This document shows, piece by piece, positions 1 to 6,125 of a stretch of 7,658 bases of DNA (the first letter of the stretch is position 1; every line of letters starts with the position of its first letter). A program made the translations under genes and the position numbers. This stretch comes from Opitutaceae bacterium. GTDB lineage: Bacteria; Verrucomicrobiota; Verrucomicrobiia; Opitutales; Opitutaceae. The notes beneath the pieces are model-generated. The model was not told the origin of the DNA. It did no database searches and saw nothing but the letters and a program-made list of their open reading frames with translations. The stretch lies in contig SXZN01000218.1 of NCBI GenBank assembly GCA_005787865.1, positions 1 through 7,658 on the forward strand, given 5' to 3'.

Positions 1-1
1 G

Positions 2-466
2 CTCGAACTTTACACTGAGCTCGATCGCCGCGAGCGGGCGCGGATCGTTTCGCTTAAATTGGCGCAAGTCGGTTTGGCGGGCTTGGAGGATTATTACCCG
101 GTCGAGTTGAGCGGGGGCATGAAGCGGCGGGCTGGTCTCGCCCGCGCGTTGGCCTTGGATCCGGCCATCGTATTTTTTGATGAACCCTCGGCTGGGCTCG
201 ATCCCATTACGTCGCTCAAGCTGGACGAATTAATTCGGCAGATCCGCGATACCCTGGGGACAACCATCGTCATTGTTTCGCATGAGCTGCCCAGTATTTT
301 TGATATTGCCGACCGCGTGGTCATGATCGACGCCGGCGCGCGGGGCGTGATTGCCGAGGGCGAGCCCAACCAATTGCGCGAGGCCAGTCCGGATCAGCGG
401 GTACGGGAGTTTTTGAATAGACGTGTGGCCGCGGTTCAGCAACAACAGGGGCTCCTTCACCCGTGA
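2..466 (+). CDS. mlaF: ABC transporter ATPase of an MCE/Mla-type lipid transport system, 3' part only
   Basis: The frame is open from base 2 without a start, so the gene begins outside the window; 154 residues are visible. The Walker A motif is missing for that reason. Visible are the ABC signature LSGGMKRRAGLARAL (from 107), the Walker B motif IVFFDEPSAGLDP with its Asp at 179-181 and Glu next to it, and the H-loop SHE with His at 281-283. The signature variant with M-K-R-R after SGG is typical of MlaF-type ATPases. In this family the ATPase sits on the cytoplasmic side of an MlaE-type permease and powers lipid movement between inner and outer membrane. Its TGA stop overlaps the GTG start of the MCE gene, so the two are probably translationally coupled. 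The TTG at 59 is an internal codon, not a start. The family is certain; the choice of mlaF over another MCE-associated ATPase name is likely. Confidence 0.9.
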   Translation, partial: LELYTELDRRERARIVSLKLAQVGLAGLEDYYPVELSGGMKRRAGLARALALDPAIVFFDEPSAGLDPITSLKLDELIRQIRDTLGTTIVIVSHELPSIFDIADRVVMIDAGARGVIAEGEPNQLREASPDQRVREFLNRRVAAVQQQQGLLHP

Positions 467-1467
467 AAATGAAACCCAGTCCAGTCACCGTTGGTTTATT
501 CGTCCTTGGGGCAATGCTCTTGGCGGTAATTTCTTTTCTGTCTTTTGGGGGCACGAATATTTTTTCTAAGCCTTCGCGCTTCATTATTTATTTCGACGAG
601 TCGGTCAGTGGACTGGACCCGGGCGCCTCGGTTAAGGTCAACGGCGTCCGCATCGGCCGGGTCGCGGCGATCAGTGTCCGGTATGACCAGTCCAGCAAAG
701 AGGCGCTGACGCGAGTGATCTGCGAGATCGACCGCAATATTTTGACGAACAGCACCGGGGGGCCGATCGATTTGACGATTTCGGCTGAGCTCCAAGGGTT
801 GATTGATCGCGGTTTGCGGGCGCGCTTGAGCCTCACCGGCATCACGGGGCTTTTGTTTGTGGAGCTGCGGTTTGAAGATGCCCAGCTGTACCCAGCCAGC
901 CGGCGTTATTCCGCTGATCAATACCCCATTGTGCCCTCGATCGCTTCGCCGATCTCCGAGGTGCAGCAGAGCATTCTCGAAATTGTCGCCAATATTAAGA
1001 AGGTCGACTTCGCCACGCTGTCCAAGGAGCTCAAGGCGCTGCTCGTGACAACTAAACAAAAAGTGCAGGACCTTGATCTTAAGGCACTGGCTGAGCGCCT
1101 AGGCCGATCAGCTGATGCGGTTAATAATTTTGTGAGCACGCCCGATGCGCAAAAGGCTTTTGCGAATCTTAATCACGCTTTGACGGAAACCCGCGCGGTA
1201 ATGGCGAAATTGGATCACCAAGTCGGCCCCGTGAGTGATGAGTTAAAGAAAACACTCGCGGATGCACAGGGGGCCTTGCAGTCCCTTGATGCCGCTGCGA
1301 CCACGACCAGGAATTTTGTACGCGATCAAGGTTCGGTGGGTGATGACGCGGCGCTGGCCTTGCGCCAAATAGCGGACGCGGCGGTCGCCCTCGAACGCTT
1401 AGCCGATGCGATCGATCGCAATCCCAGTTCACTCTTGGTGGGTAAAAAGAAAGCTACGCTCGAATAG
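463..1467 (+). CDS. mlaD: MCE-domain (MlaD-like) periplasmic lipid-binding subunit
   Basis: The protein has 334 residues. A single membrane anchor spans about residues 9-29. One MCE domain follows at about 38-137, with the family motif GLDPGASVKVNGVRIGRV at 50-67 and the turn LSLTGITGLLFVEL near 122-135. The remaining 170 residues are polar, Ala/Leu-rich and probably helical or coiled coil, much longer than in E. coli MlaD (about 183 aa). In the family, MCE domains form a hexameric ring on the periplasmic face of the permease that holds lipid, and long helical tails can form a tunnel across the periplasm. Start: GTG at 463 overlaps the ATPase stop by 4 nt; ATG at 469 (residue 3) is an equally possible start. 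No clear Shine-Dalgarno sequence is seen, which suits coupling. The stop is TAG. The exact subgroup (MlaD, LetB/PqiB-like) is not settled by sequence alone. Confidence 0.9.
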   Translation: MKMKPSPVTVGLFVLGAMLLAVISFLSFGGTNIFSKPSRFIIYFDESVSGLDPGASVKVNGVRIGRVAAISVRYDQSSKEALTRVICEIDRNILTNSTGGPIDLTISAELQGLIDRGLRARLSLTGITGLLFVELRFEDAQLYPASRRYSADQYPIVPSIASPISEVQQSILEIVANIKKVDFATLSKELKALLVTTKQKVQDLDLKALAERLGRSADAVNNFVSTPDAQKAFANLNHALTETRAVMAKLDHQVGPVSDELKKTLADAQGALQSLDAAATTTRNFVRDQGSVGDDAALALRQIADAAVALERLADAIDRNPSSLLVGKKKATLE

Positions 1468-1469
1468 TT

Positions 1470-2027
1470 ATGAAAAATTTCCTGCGCTCCCTCGGCCTGA
1501 CCGCGCTCGCGGCCACCTTATCTTCGTGCAATCTGTTGGTGCCTCGGGCTGACCCGGTGCGCCATTTCACGCTCAGTGCCCCTGCAAACCTGGCTCCGGT
1601 GCAGCAGGGCACGTTGGTGCGGCCGGTGCTCTTGGCCGGACATCTTCATGGCCGGCAGATGGCGGTCCGAGTCGGTGAACATGAGGTAATTTATTTAGCT
1701 GATGTGCGTTGGGCCGAGTCGCTTGATTCAGCTATCACGCAATTGCTGCGCTCTCGGCTTGGTGCCATCAGCAGCGGGGTGACCGTTACCGTGGAAGTGC
1801 AACGCTGTGAACTTAACCGCGCGCATGGCAATACGGTGCAGTTGGCCGCGACTTATGCGATTTTACCTGCTGATGGGAGCGCCGTGACCGCCCAGCGCGG
1901 CAGCTTTACTACGACTGCCCGCGTGTGGGCAGGACGGGATTTTGAAGTTTTAGTTGGATTGCTGCGCGCCGCTATCGGCGATTTCAGTGAGGCCATTGCC
2001 GTCGCTGTCGTAGAAAAAAAGAGCTAA
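1470..2027 (+). CDS. PqiC-like ABC-transport auxiliary lipoprotein
   Basis: The protein has 185 residues and a lipoprotein signal: a short basic start (K2, R6), a hydrophobic stretch and a lipobox LSSC with the lipid-carrying Cys at residue 20. The mature part starts with the family-like block DPVRHFTL (28-35) and has a second block, ADVRWAES, at 77-84. Both resemble the PqiC / DUF330 family of lipoproteins that accompany MCE transporters. Family knowledge: PqiC sits in the outer membrane and docks the MCE tunnel of PqiB there. The gene starts 2 nt after the MCE stop, so it belongs to the same operon and most likely forms the outer-membrane end of the pathway. The residue after the lipid-carrying Cys is Asn, not Asp, so nothing argues for inner-membrane retention. 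The stop is TAA. It is the last gene of the operon. Confidence 0.85.
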   Translation: MKNFLRSLGLTALAATLSSCNLLVPRADPVRHFTLSAPANLAPVQQGTLVRPVLLAGHLHGRQMAVRVGEHEVIYLADVRWAESLDSAITQLLRSRLGAISSGVTVTVEVQRCELNRAHGNTVQLAATYAILPADGSAVTAQRGSFTTTARVWAGRDFEVLVGLLRAAIGDFSEAIAVAVVEKKS

Positions 2028-2036
2028 GTTTGTAGA

Positions 2037-2053
2037 CCGTCCCTTGATGACGG
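2037..2053 (+). repeat. small hairpin just downstream of the lipoprotein gene
   Basis: CCGTC at 2037-2041 and GACGG at 2049-2053 form a 5-bp stem with a 7-nt loop, 9 nt after the lipoprotein stop. No T-run follows, so it is not a standard intrinsic terminator. The GACGG arm could pair instead with CCGTC at 2151-2155, which lies in the terminator stem further down. Confidence 0.4.
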
Positions 2054-2069
2054 GGCTGGCCGCGAGGAG

Positions 2070-2141
2070 TGGCCGCTGCTTCGGGTACCGCCGCGGATTG
2101 AACTCCGGCTCGGGTCTTATTACTCAGACCAGCAGCGGCCA
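2070..2141. repeat. 11-bp perfect inverted repeat around a GC-rich 50-nt core
   Basis: TGGCCGCTGCT at 2070-2080 is the exact reverse complement of AGCAGCGGCCA at 2131-2141. The core holds smaller arms: GGTCT 2113-2117 with AGACC 2126-2130, stacked directly inside the right arm, and GCCG 2090-2093 with CGGC 2106-2109. Together they would fold as a multi-branched RNA on either strand. A second copy of TGGCCGC at 2057-2063 is a direct repeat and could compete for the right arm. No T-run follows the right arm, so this is not an intrinsic terminator by itself. It could be an RNA structure, an intergenic repeat element or a remnant; I do not recognise a known family. Confidence 0.6.
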
Positions 2142-2142
2142 T

Positions 2143-2174
2143 AAAAAAGGCCGTCACAATACGCGACAGCCTTT
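2143..2174 (-). terminator. intrinsic terminator of the rodA-rng transcript
   Basis: The arms 2146-2151 and 2169-2174 pair over 6 bp. One C/A mismatch follows, then GTC 2153-2155 with GAC 2165-2167, closing a 9-nt loop. On the minus strand the stem runs into six T residues (complement of the A-run at 2143-2148). It lies about 30 nt past the RNase E/G stop. The plus strand also has a T-rich stretch at 2183-2191, 8 nt beyond the stem, so it may also weakly stop the opposing lipid-transport operon. Confidence 0.75.
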
Positions 2175-2206
2175 GCTCAAAGTTTATTTTTAAGCGGGAT
2201 TAATGC

Positions 2207-3958
2207 TTATCGATATTCTTCGTTGGTCAGCGCGTTGATGATTTTGAAATTCTCCACGTGGTAGTTGGGATCAGCCCGAAAGGCCAATTTCACGCCGTGG
2301 GCTTTTTCGACGCGGACGAGCAGCTCGGAATCTTCGACGCGGAGACGTTCGAGAATCGAGGGGTGCACGTGCACGCGCAGCGCATATTCCTTCCCGTCGT
2401 TGCGGGTCTGAAGTCGACGGGCGACGGCGGAGAGTTTGCGTTGGAGCTCAACCGACATCGTCGTGGCTGATTTCACAATCCCACGGCCACGGCAATAGGG
2501 GCAGCTCGTATAGATATTGGCCGATAGCGACTCCTGCTGGCGCTGGCGGGTCATCTGCATGATGCCGAGCGTGGAGATCGGCAGGATGTGCGTCTTTGCT
2601 TTGTCCTCTGACATCAGCTCGACCATCTTATCATAAACGGAATTCCGGTGGCGGCGCTCCTTCATGTCGATGTAATCCATGATCACCAAGCCGCCGATAT
2701 TGCGGAGCCGGATTTGCCGAGAAATTTCTACGGCCGCTTCCATGTTCACTTGGAAGATGGTGTTTTTTTCGTCACCAAAGCGCGATTTATGGGAGCCCGT
2801 GTTAACGTCGATGGAGATCAGGGCCTCCGTTTCATCGATGACGATTTCACCGCCCGAAGGCAGGGGGACGCGGCGCTGGAAGGTTTGCTCGATCTGGCGC
2901 TCGATGTTGTAGCGTTCGAAGACGGGGATGGCCTCTTTGTAATAGGCGATCTTGCCGCGGGAGCGGGAGGAGATCTGCGCGACAAGTTCTTGGGTGCGCT
3001 TGTAGTCAGCCTCGTTGTCAATCAACACGCGATCGATATCCTCGGTGAGGAAATCACGCACGGTGCGCTCAACGATATCCGGCTCCTGATAAAGGCAGGT
3101 GGGCGCGCGATCGTTTTCCATCTTCTGCATGATCTCCTGCCATTTGGTTAGAAGCAGGTGGAGATCGCGGACAAAGTAACGAGGCTTCTTGCCTTCGCCG
3201 GCGGTCCGGACGATGACCCCCATGCCCTCCGGGATGGTCAGTTCATTGATGAGAGTTTTGAGGCGTTTACGCTCTTGGGGGTCCTCAATTTTACGCGAAA
3301 TCCCGCAGCCGTCGGAGAACGGGGTGAGGATCAAGTAGCGACCAGGCAGGGAGAGATTGGTCGTGGTCCGCGGGCCTTTGGTCCCAATGGGGCCTTTGGT
3401 GACTTGGATAACAATATCCGTGCCCGGTGGGTACATGCTCGGGATGTCCTTGACCGTGGGCAGTGCGGGGCGCTGGCCCCCCGTGTCTTTTTTCTTATTA
3501 ACGCGGACGACCTCAACTGACGAGTCGGTGGCGGCGGGTAGCATGTCCCAATAATGCAGGAAAGCGTTCTTGTTATACCCAATGTCGACGAAGGCGGCCT
3601 TGAGGCCTGGGTCGAGGTTCTTGATGCGGCCTTTGTAAATGCCGCCGACCATCCGACTATCGGATTCGCGTTCGATTTCGAAGCGGTCGAGGGCGCCGTC
3701 AATGAGGAGCGCGACGCGCTTCTCGAGCGGCTCTGAATTAATGACGAGCTCGCGGAACGAGCCTTTTTCCTTACGGAAGACGCTCAGAATTTTTTGTAGA
3801 ATAGGCCGGTTAGCGGCGCGTTCCTTCGATTCATTGCGGAGTTGTTCAGTCGTGAGAGGCTCGCTGTGCTTCTGGGGCGGGGGGTTAGCGAGTTCTTCTT
3901 CATAACGTGAGGCGGCGTCCTGGGGGGAGCTGGAGTTGGTGGGCTGATCGTTGTTCAT
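2207..3958 (-). CDS. rng: ribonuclease E/G (RNase G type)
   Basis: The protein has 583 residues, against 489 in E. coli RNase G and 1061 in RNase E. Residues 1-65 are a polar, low-complexity N-terminal extension. An S1-like RNA-binding region covers about 75-195 (GIYKGRIKNLDPGLKAAFVD near 106-125), with an insertion of roughly 15 residues around 143-165 compared with E. coli RNase G. The catalytic core follows: D384 in ISIDVNTG and D428 in VIMDYIDM match the two metal-binding aspartates of the family. The zinc-link cysteines are C486 and C489 in CPYCRGRG. The tail after this resembles RNase G, and there is no long Arg/Pro-rich scaffold as in RNase E. The enzyme cuts single-stranded RNA in rRNA maturation and mRNA decay. 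ATG at 3958 is the first standard start after an in-frame stop; no Shine-Dalgarno sequence is seen. It follows rodA on the same strand, as expected for shape-gene clusters where rng is a neighbour. The stop is TAA. Confidence 0.95.
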   Translation of the reverse strand: MNNDQPTNSSSPQDAASRYEEELANPPPQKHSEPLTTEQLRNESKERAANRPILQKILSVFRKEKGSFRELVINSEPLEKRVALLIDGALDRFEIERESDSRMVGGIYKGRIKNLDPGLKAAFVDIGYNKNAFLHYWDMLPAATDSSVEVVRVNKKKDTGGQRPALPTVKDIPSMYPPGTDIVIQVTKGPIGTKGPRTTTNLSLPGRYLILTPFSDGCGISRKIEDPQERKRLKTLINELTIPEGMGVIVRTAGEGKKPRYFVRDLHLLLTKWQEIMQKMENDRAPTCLYQEPDIVERTVRDFLTEDIDRVLIDNEADYKRTQELVAQISSRSRGKIAYYKEAIPVFERYNIERQIEQTFQRRVPLPSGGEIVIDETEALISIDVNTGSHKSRFGDEKNTIFQVNMEAAVEISRQIRLRNIGGLVIMDYIDMKERRHRNSVYDKMVELMSEDKAKTHILPISTLGIMQMTRQRQQESLSANIYTSCPYCRGRGIVKSATTMSVELQRKLSAVARRLQTRNDGKEYALRVHVHPSILERLRVEDSELLVRVEKAHGVKLAFRADPNYHVENFKIINALTNEEYR

Positions 3959-4059
3959 GGTGGGGTTGATCCCGGGTGGTTGTAACGGGGCATCCGTGAG
4001 CAGCAGGCTGTGCGCAGGAGATTCCGGCAGAGCGGTCCATATCGGGAGGGAGGAGACTC

Positions 4060-4182
4060 ATGTTAAAAGTCCCTCCGGAAACGATAGACGCTTTGAACCA
4101 GTCCTTGCAGCAAGCAGCAGCTGAGCACAAAGGTGCCGCCGTAGCTAATGAAGGGAAGCGGTATACCTGTTACCGGCACTAG
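4060..4182 (+). CDS. possible 40-aa small ORF antisense to the rodA 3' end, with a strong SD
   Basis: ATG at 4060 is preceded by GGAGG at 4049-4053, a 6-nt spacing, and opens 40 codons to a TAG at 4180-4182. The peptide starts MLKVPPETIDALNQSLQQAA and is hydrophilic, with no membrane segment or known motif. It lies in the rodA-rng gap and runs antisense into the last codons of rodA. The only support is the SD-start geometry, which stands out because the main genes in the window lack such a site. Most of its codons overlap rodA, so the reading frame may simply be a by-product. I do not recognise it. Confidence 0.15.
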   Translation: MLKVPPETIDALNQSLQQAAAEHKGAAVANEGKRYTCYRH

Positions 4183-5298
4183 GCCGATGGTCATGGCGAT
4201 GTTAACGAAAACGTGCACGGCAATGAGCACCGTGACGCCCAGCGCTAAAAGTGCGCCGAAACGGTCGCGGGCGAGGCCTGCGATCCGTATTCCGTTCCAC
4301 AACACCACGCCAAACAGTCCAATGACGGTGATGCTTCCCAAAAATCCTTTCTCCTCCGCAATCACGGAGAAGATGAAATCGTTATGCGCAATGCCGCGCG
4401 GCAGATAGCCGAGTTTGGCTTGCGTGCCCTCGGTCCAGCCTTTGCCCGTGAGCCCGCCGGAGCCGACGGAGATGAGTGACTGGTGCTGATTCCAGCCGAT
4501 GCCGGTCGGGTCAATCTTGTCGGGGGCGATGAAGGCCAAGACGCGTTCGCGCTGATAATCATGCAGCGGCAGCCAAGAGCGGGCTTCATATTTACCGCGG
4601 GCTTCTTGGGGCTTCGGAAAGTTATTGTCTTCCAAGAACGTAGCGTAGCGCCATGTATCGAGTGCCACTAAGCCCACGAGCAGGGTAAACACCCCAACTG
4701 CCGCGGTAAAGAACCGCGACGAAAGATTGGAAATGTAAAGCATAGCGAAGACCATCGGGGCGAGGACCAAGGCGGTTCCGAGGTCAGGTTCGGCGAGTAT
4801 CAACACCATGGGAATACCTGCCGCAAGAGCCAATTTTATCAGCGTCTGAATGGAATCGCGCACCGTGCCAATTTTAGCCCCCGTCAAGGTGGCGGCAGTC
4901 ATGATCAGCACGGCCAGCTTGGCGCTTTCTGAAGGTTGAAAAGAAAAGGCGCCGATCCCTAGCCAGCGTCGGGCCCCCATGCCACGGGTTTCGCCAATTC
5001 CTGGAACGAGGACCAACAATAATAGTATGAGGCTGAAGAGATAAACCCAATGCGACCAGCGTAGCCACAGGCGATAATCCAGAAAAGCGGTCGCCGTGTA
5101 CAGAATCGCTCCAGCTATCAGCCACACGATTTGCTGTTCCCACTGCTCGCGCCCGCTAGCCATTTGGGCGCTGTAGATGAAAAACACTCCGAAGGTCGCT
5201 AGCAGCACTAGGCAAACGGGCGTCATCCAGTCGAAGCGCTCACGCGTGGTGACCTTGAAGAAATTACTCAGATCAATGCTGCGCGAGGCCTTCTCCAT
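4063..5298 (-). CDS. rodA: RodA, SEDS-family peptidoglycan glycosyltransferase
   Basis: The protein has 411 residues and about ten hydrophobic segments, the size and shape of the SEDS (FtsW/RodA/SpoVE) family. Motifs in order: GARRWLGIGAFSFQPSE at 108-124, AEPDLGTA at 169-176, SVGSGGLTGKGW at 277-288, the segment AHNDFIFSVIAEE with D307 matching the catalytic Asp of E. coli RodA (D262), and PVTGIPLPFISYGG at 375-388. The GSGG-L-GKGW...GTQ block and the position of the Asp favour RodA over FtsW. RodA polymerises lipid II into glycan strands for the elongasome together with a class B PBP. Residues about 222-246 look like an extra stretch before the DYQRERV helix compared with E. coli RodA. ATG at 5298 lies 15 nt after the stop of the upstream ligase-family gene, so both are probably co-transcribed; rng follows 104 nt downstream. 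The stop is TAA. Confidence 0.93.
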   Translation of the reverse strand: MEKASRSIDLSNFFKVTTRERFDWMTPVCLVLLATFGVFFIYSAQMASGREQWEQQIVWLIAGAILYTATAFLDYRLWLRWSHWVYLFSLILLLLVLVPGIGETRGMGARRWLGIGAFSFQPSESAKLAVLIMTAATLTGAKIGTVRDSIQTLIKLALAAGIPMVLILAEPDLGTALVLAPMVFAMLYISNLSSRFFTAAVGVFTLLVGLVALDTWRYATFLEDNNFPKPQEARGKYEARSWLPLHDYQRERVLAFIAPDKIDPTGIGWNQHQSLISVGSGGLTGKGWTEGTQAKLGYLPRGIAHNDFIFSVIAEEKGFLGSITVIGLFGVVLWNGIRIAGLARDRFGALLALGVTVLIAVHVFVNIAMTIGLVPVTGIPLPFISYGGTFVLSCCLLQGLVQSVYRFRRDF

Positions 5299-5313
5299 AA
5301 GATAGGCTCGTAG

Positions 5314-5943
5314 CTAAACCGACTCGGAGTCCGCTGGCAACGGCGCAGTGGCGGCATGCTGTGCTAATCCTAGCATAATCCAAAACGGGATGGCTCCCAT
5401 CGGACCTTCGAGGACTACCCCGAGGCAGGCGCTAATCATTACCACCCAAATCGCGGCTTGGAGGGTCATGGCCTCAGCGTGCGCCGGATCATGGCGCGCG
5501 GCGCGCGCGACTCGAGCGGTCGAGCGCGCCTGCACAAAATAAATGCCCAATAAGATGGTGAAGCCCGCCAAACCCATCCGGCCGAGGGTCGTTATGAAAA
5601 TATTATGCGGGCTGCGGGCCGTAAAATCCTCATTGGACGTGGCGTAATATTCGCGCAGGAACCCGTAGGTAAGATCGGCCCCGAAGCCCTGGCCCAGTAC
5701 GGGCGCCGTGGTTAAGGTTTCTTCCGCGACATTTTTCCACCAAACGAGGCGGAAGCGATTATTATCACCTTTGTCGCTGGTCCGCTCATTCTGATAATTG
5801 CCGGTGCCGCTGTAATCAGCAATTGAGACGACCGCCTCATAAACCGCGTAGGCCTTGCTCTGGTTGAAGTCTTTTTTCTGCAGCAGCGAATAAGCAGTTA
5901 CTGCAAGCAGGCCAACGGTACAGATCGCGATCAGCGTGCGCAA
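5314..5943 (-). CDS. O-antigen ligase/polymerase family (Wzy_C) protein, N-terminal half missing
   Basis: From a TTG at 5943 there are 209 residues. Seen in order: one membrane segment (about 4-21); a large polar loop with R64, W68, W69, PVLGQGFGADL (81-91) and RSPHNIF (110-116, with H113); then about three membrane segments (near 118-137, 160-178, 183-198). The loop pattern, an Arg, a P-G-G-F-G run and a conserved His-Asn, is that of the periplasmic loop of O-antigen ligases/Wzy-type polymerases (WaaL and relatives), which act on lipid-linked glycans. Family members have about 400 or more residues with 10-12 membrane segments; here the first half is absent. The frame stays open upstream to a TGA at 6100-6102, but those codons look non-coding and contain no ATG or GTG. 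Beyond lies rny on the other strand, so no room is left for the missing half. It is probably a truncated gene. Whether it still makes anything useful is unknown. The stop is TAG at 5314-5316. Confidence 0.75.
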   Translation of the reverse strand: MRTLIAICTVGLLAVTAYSLLQKKDFNQSKAYAVYEAVVSIADYSGTGNYQNERTSDKGDNNRFRLVWWKNVAEETLTTAPVLGQGFGADLTYGFLREYYATSNEDFTARSPHNIFITTLGRMGLAGFTILLGIYFVQARSTARVARAARHDPAHAEAMTLQAAIWVVMISACLGVVLEGPMGAIPFWIMLGLAQHAATAPLPADSESV

Positions 5944-5952
5944 CGGTCGCCA

Positions 5953-6060
5953 GCGCCCGATGGTGAAGCGGCGGCACTCGCGCGGATGCAGGCGGTGCTC
6001 GACGGCACTTTGACCACTTTTCAGCTGCCCTTGGGGTTGCCGCCTACGGCTAGCCCATAG
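5953..6060 (+). pseudogene. probable C-terminal tail of an unidentified plus-strand gene upstream of rny
   Basis: On the plus strand the frame through 5965 reads as plausible protein (EAAALARMQAVLDGTLTTFQ at 5965-6024, then a Pro/Leu-rich end) to a TAG at 6058-6060. Codons are GC-rich at the third position and ordinary for this genome, while the opposite frame over the same bases uses AGG, CTA and CGA and looks non-coding. To the left, the same frame loses coding character within the ligase gene. The natural reading is the last 30-odd codons of a gene whose front is missing, sitting 65 nt before rny. I do not recognise the protein. It may instead be a shadow of the ligase frame. Confidence 0.35.
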
Positions 6061-6125
6061 CCTGATGGGTCGCCTTTTGCGGTATTGCCAAGCGGAGGCT
6101 CATTCGTAGTTTAGCCGTCCTTCTA

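Noticed and set aside
2070..2141. Possible tRNA on the minus strand (GTTCAATCC resembles a T-arm)
   Set aside because: The T-stem would pair at only 3 of 5 positions, the outer helix is 11 bp instead of 7, and no D-arm or anticodon arm fits.
2648..3151. 167-aa plus-strand ORF inside rng
   Set aside because: It is fully antisense to the conserved catalytic region of RNase E/G, a typical shadow in GC-rich DNA.
3900..4130. 76-aa minus-strand ORF across the rodA-rng gap
   Set aside because: It overlaps the end of rodA and the start of rng out of frame, has Cys- and Pro-heavy composition and no SD; best explained as a shadow.
6054..6069. Hairpin CCCAT/ATGGG just after the TAG at 6058
   Set aside because: Only 5 bp with a 6-nt loop, and the four T residues start 5 nt past the stem; too weak for a terminator call.
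6085..6112. Possible promoter for rny (TTGCCA, 16-nt gap, TAGTTT)
   Set aside because: The -35-like hexamer is good but the -10-like hexamer matches only 3 of 6 consensus bases, so it is too weak to report.
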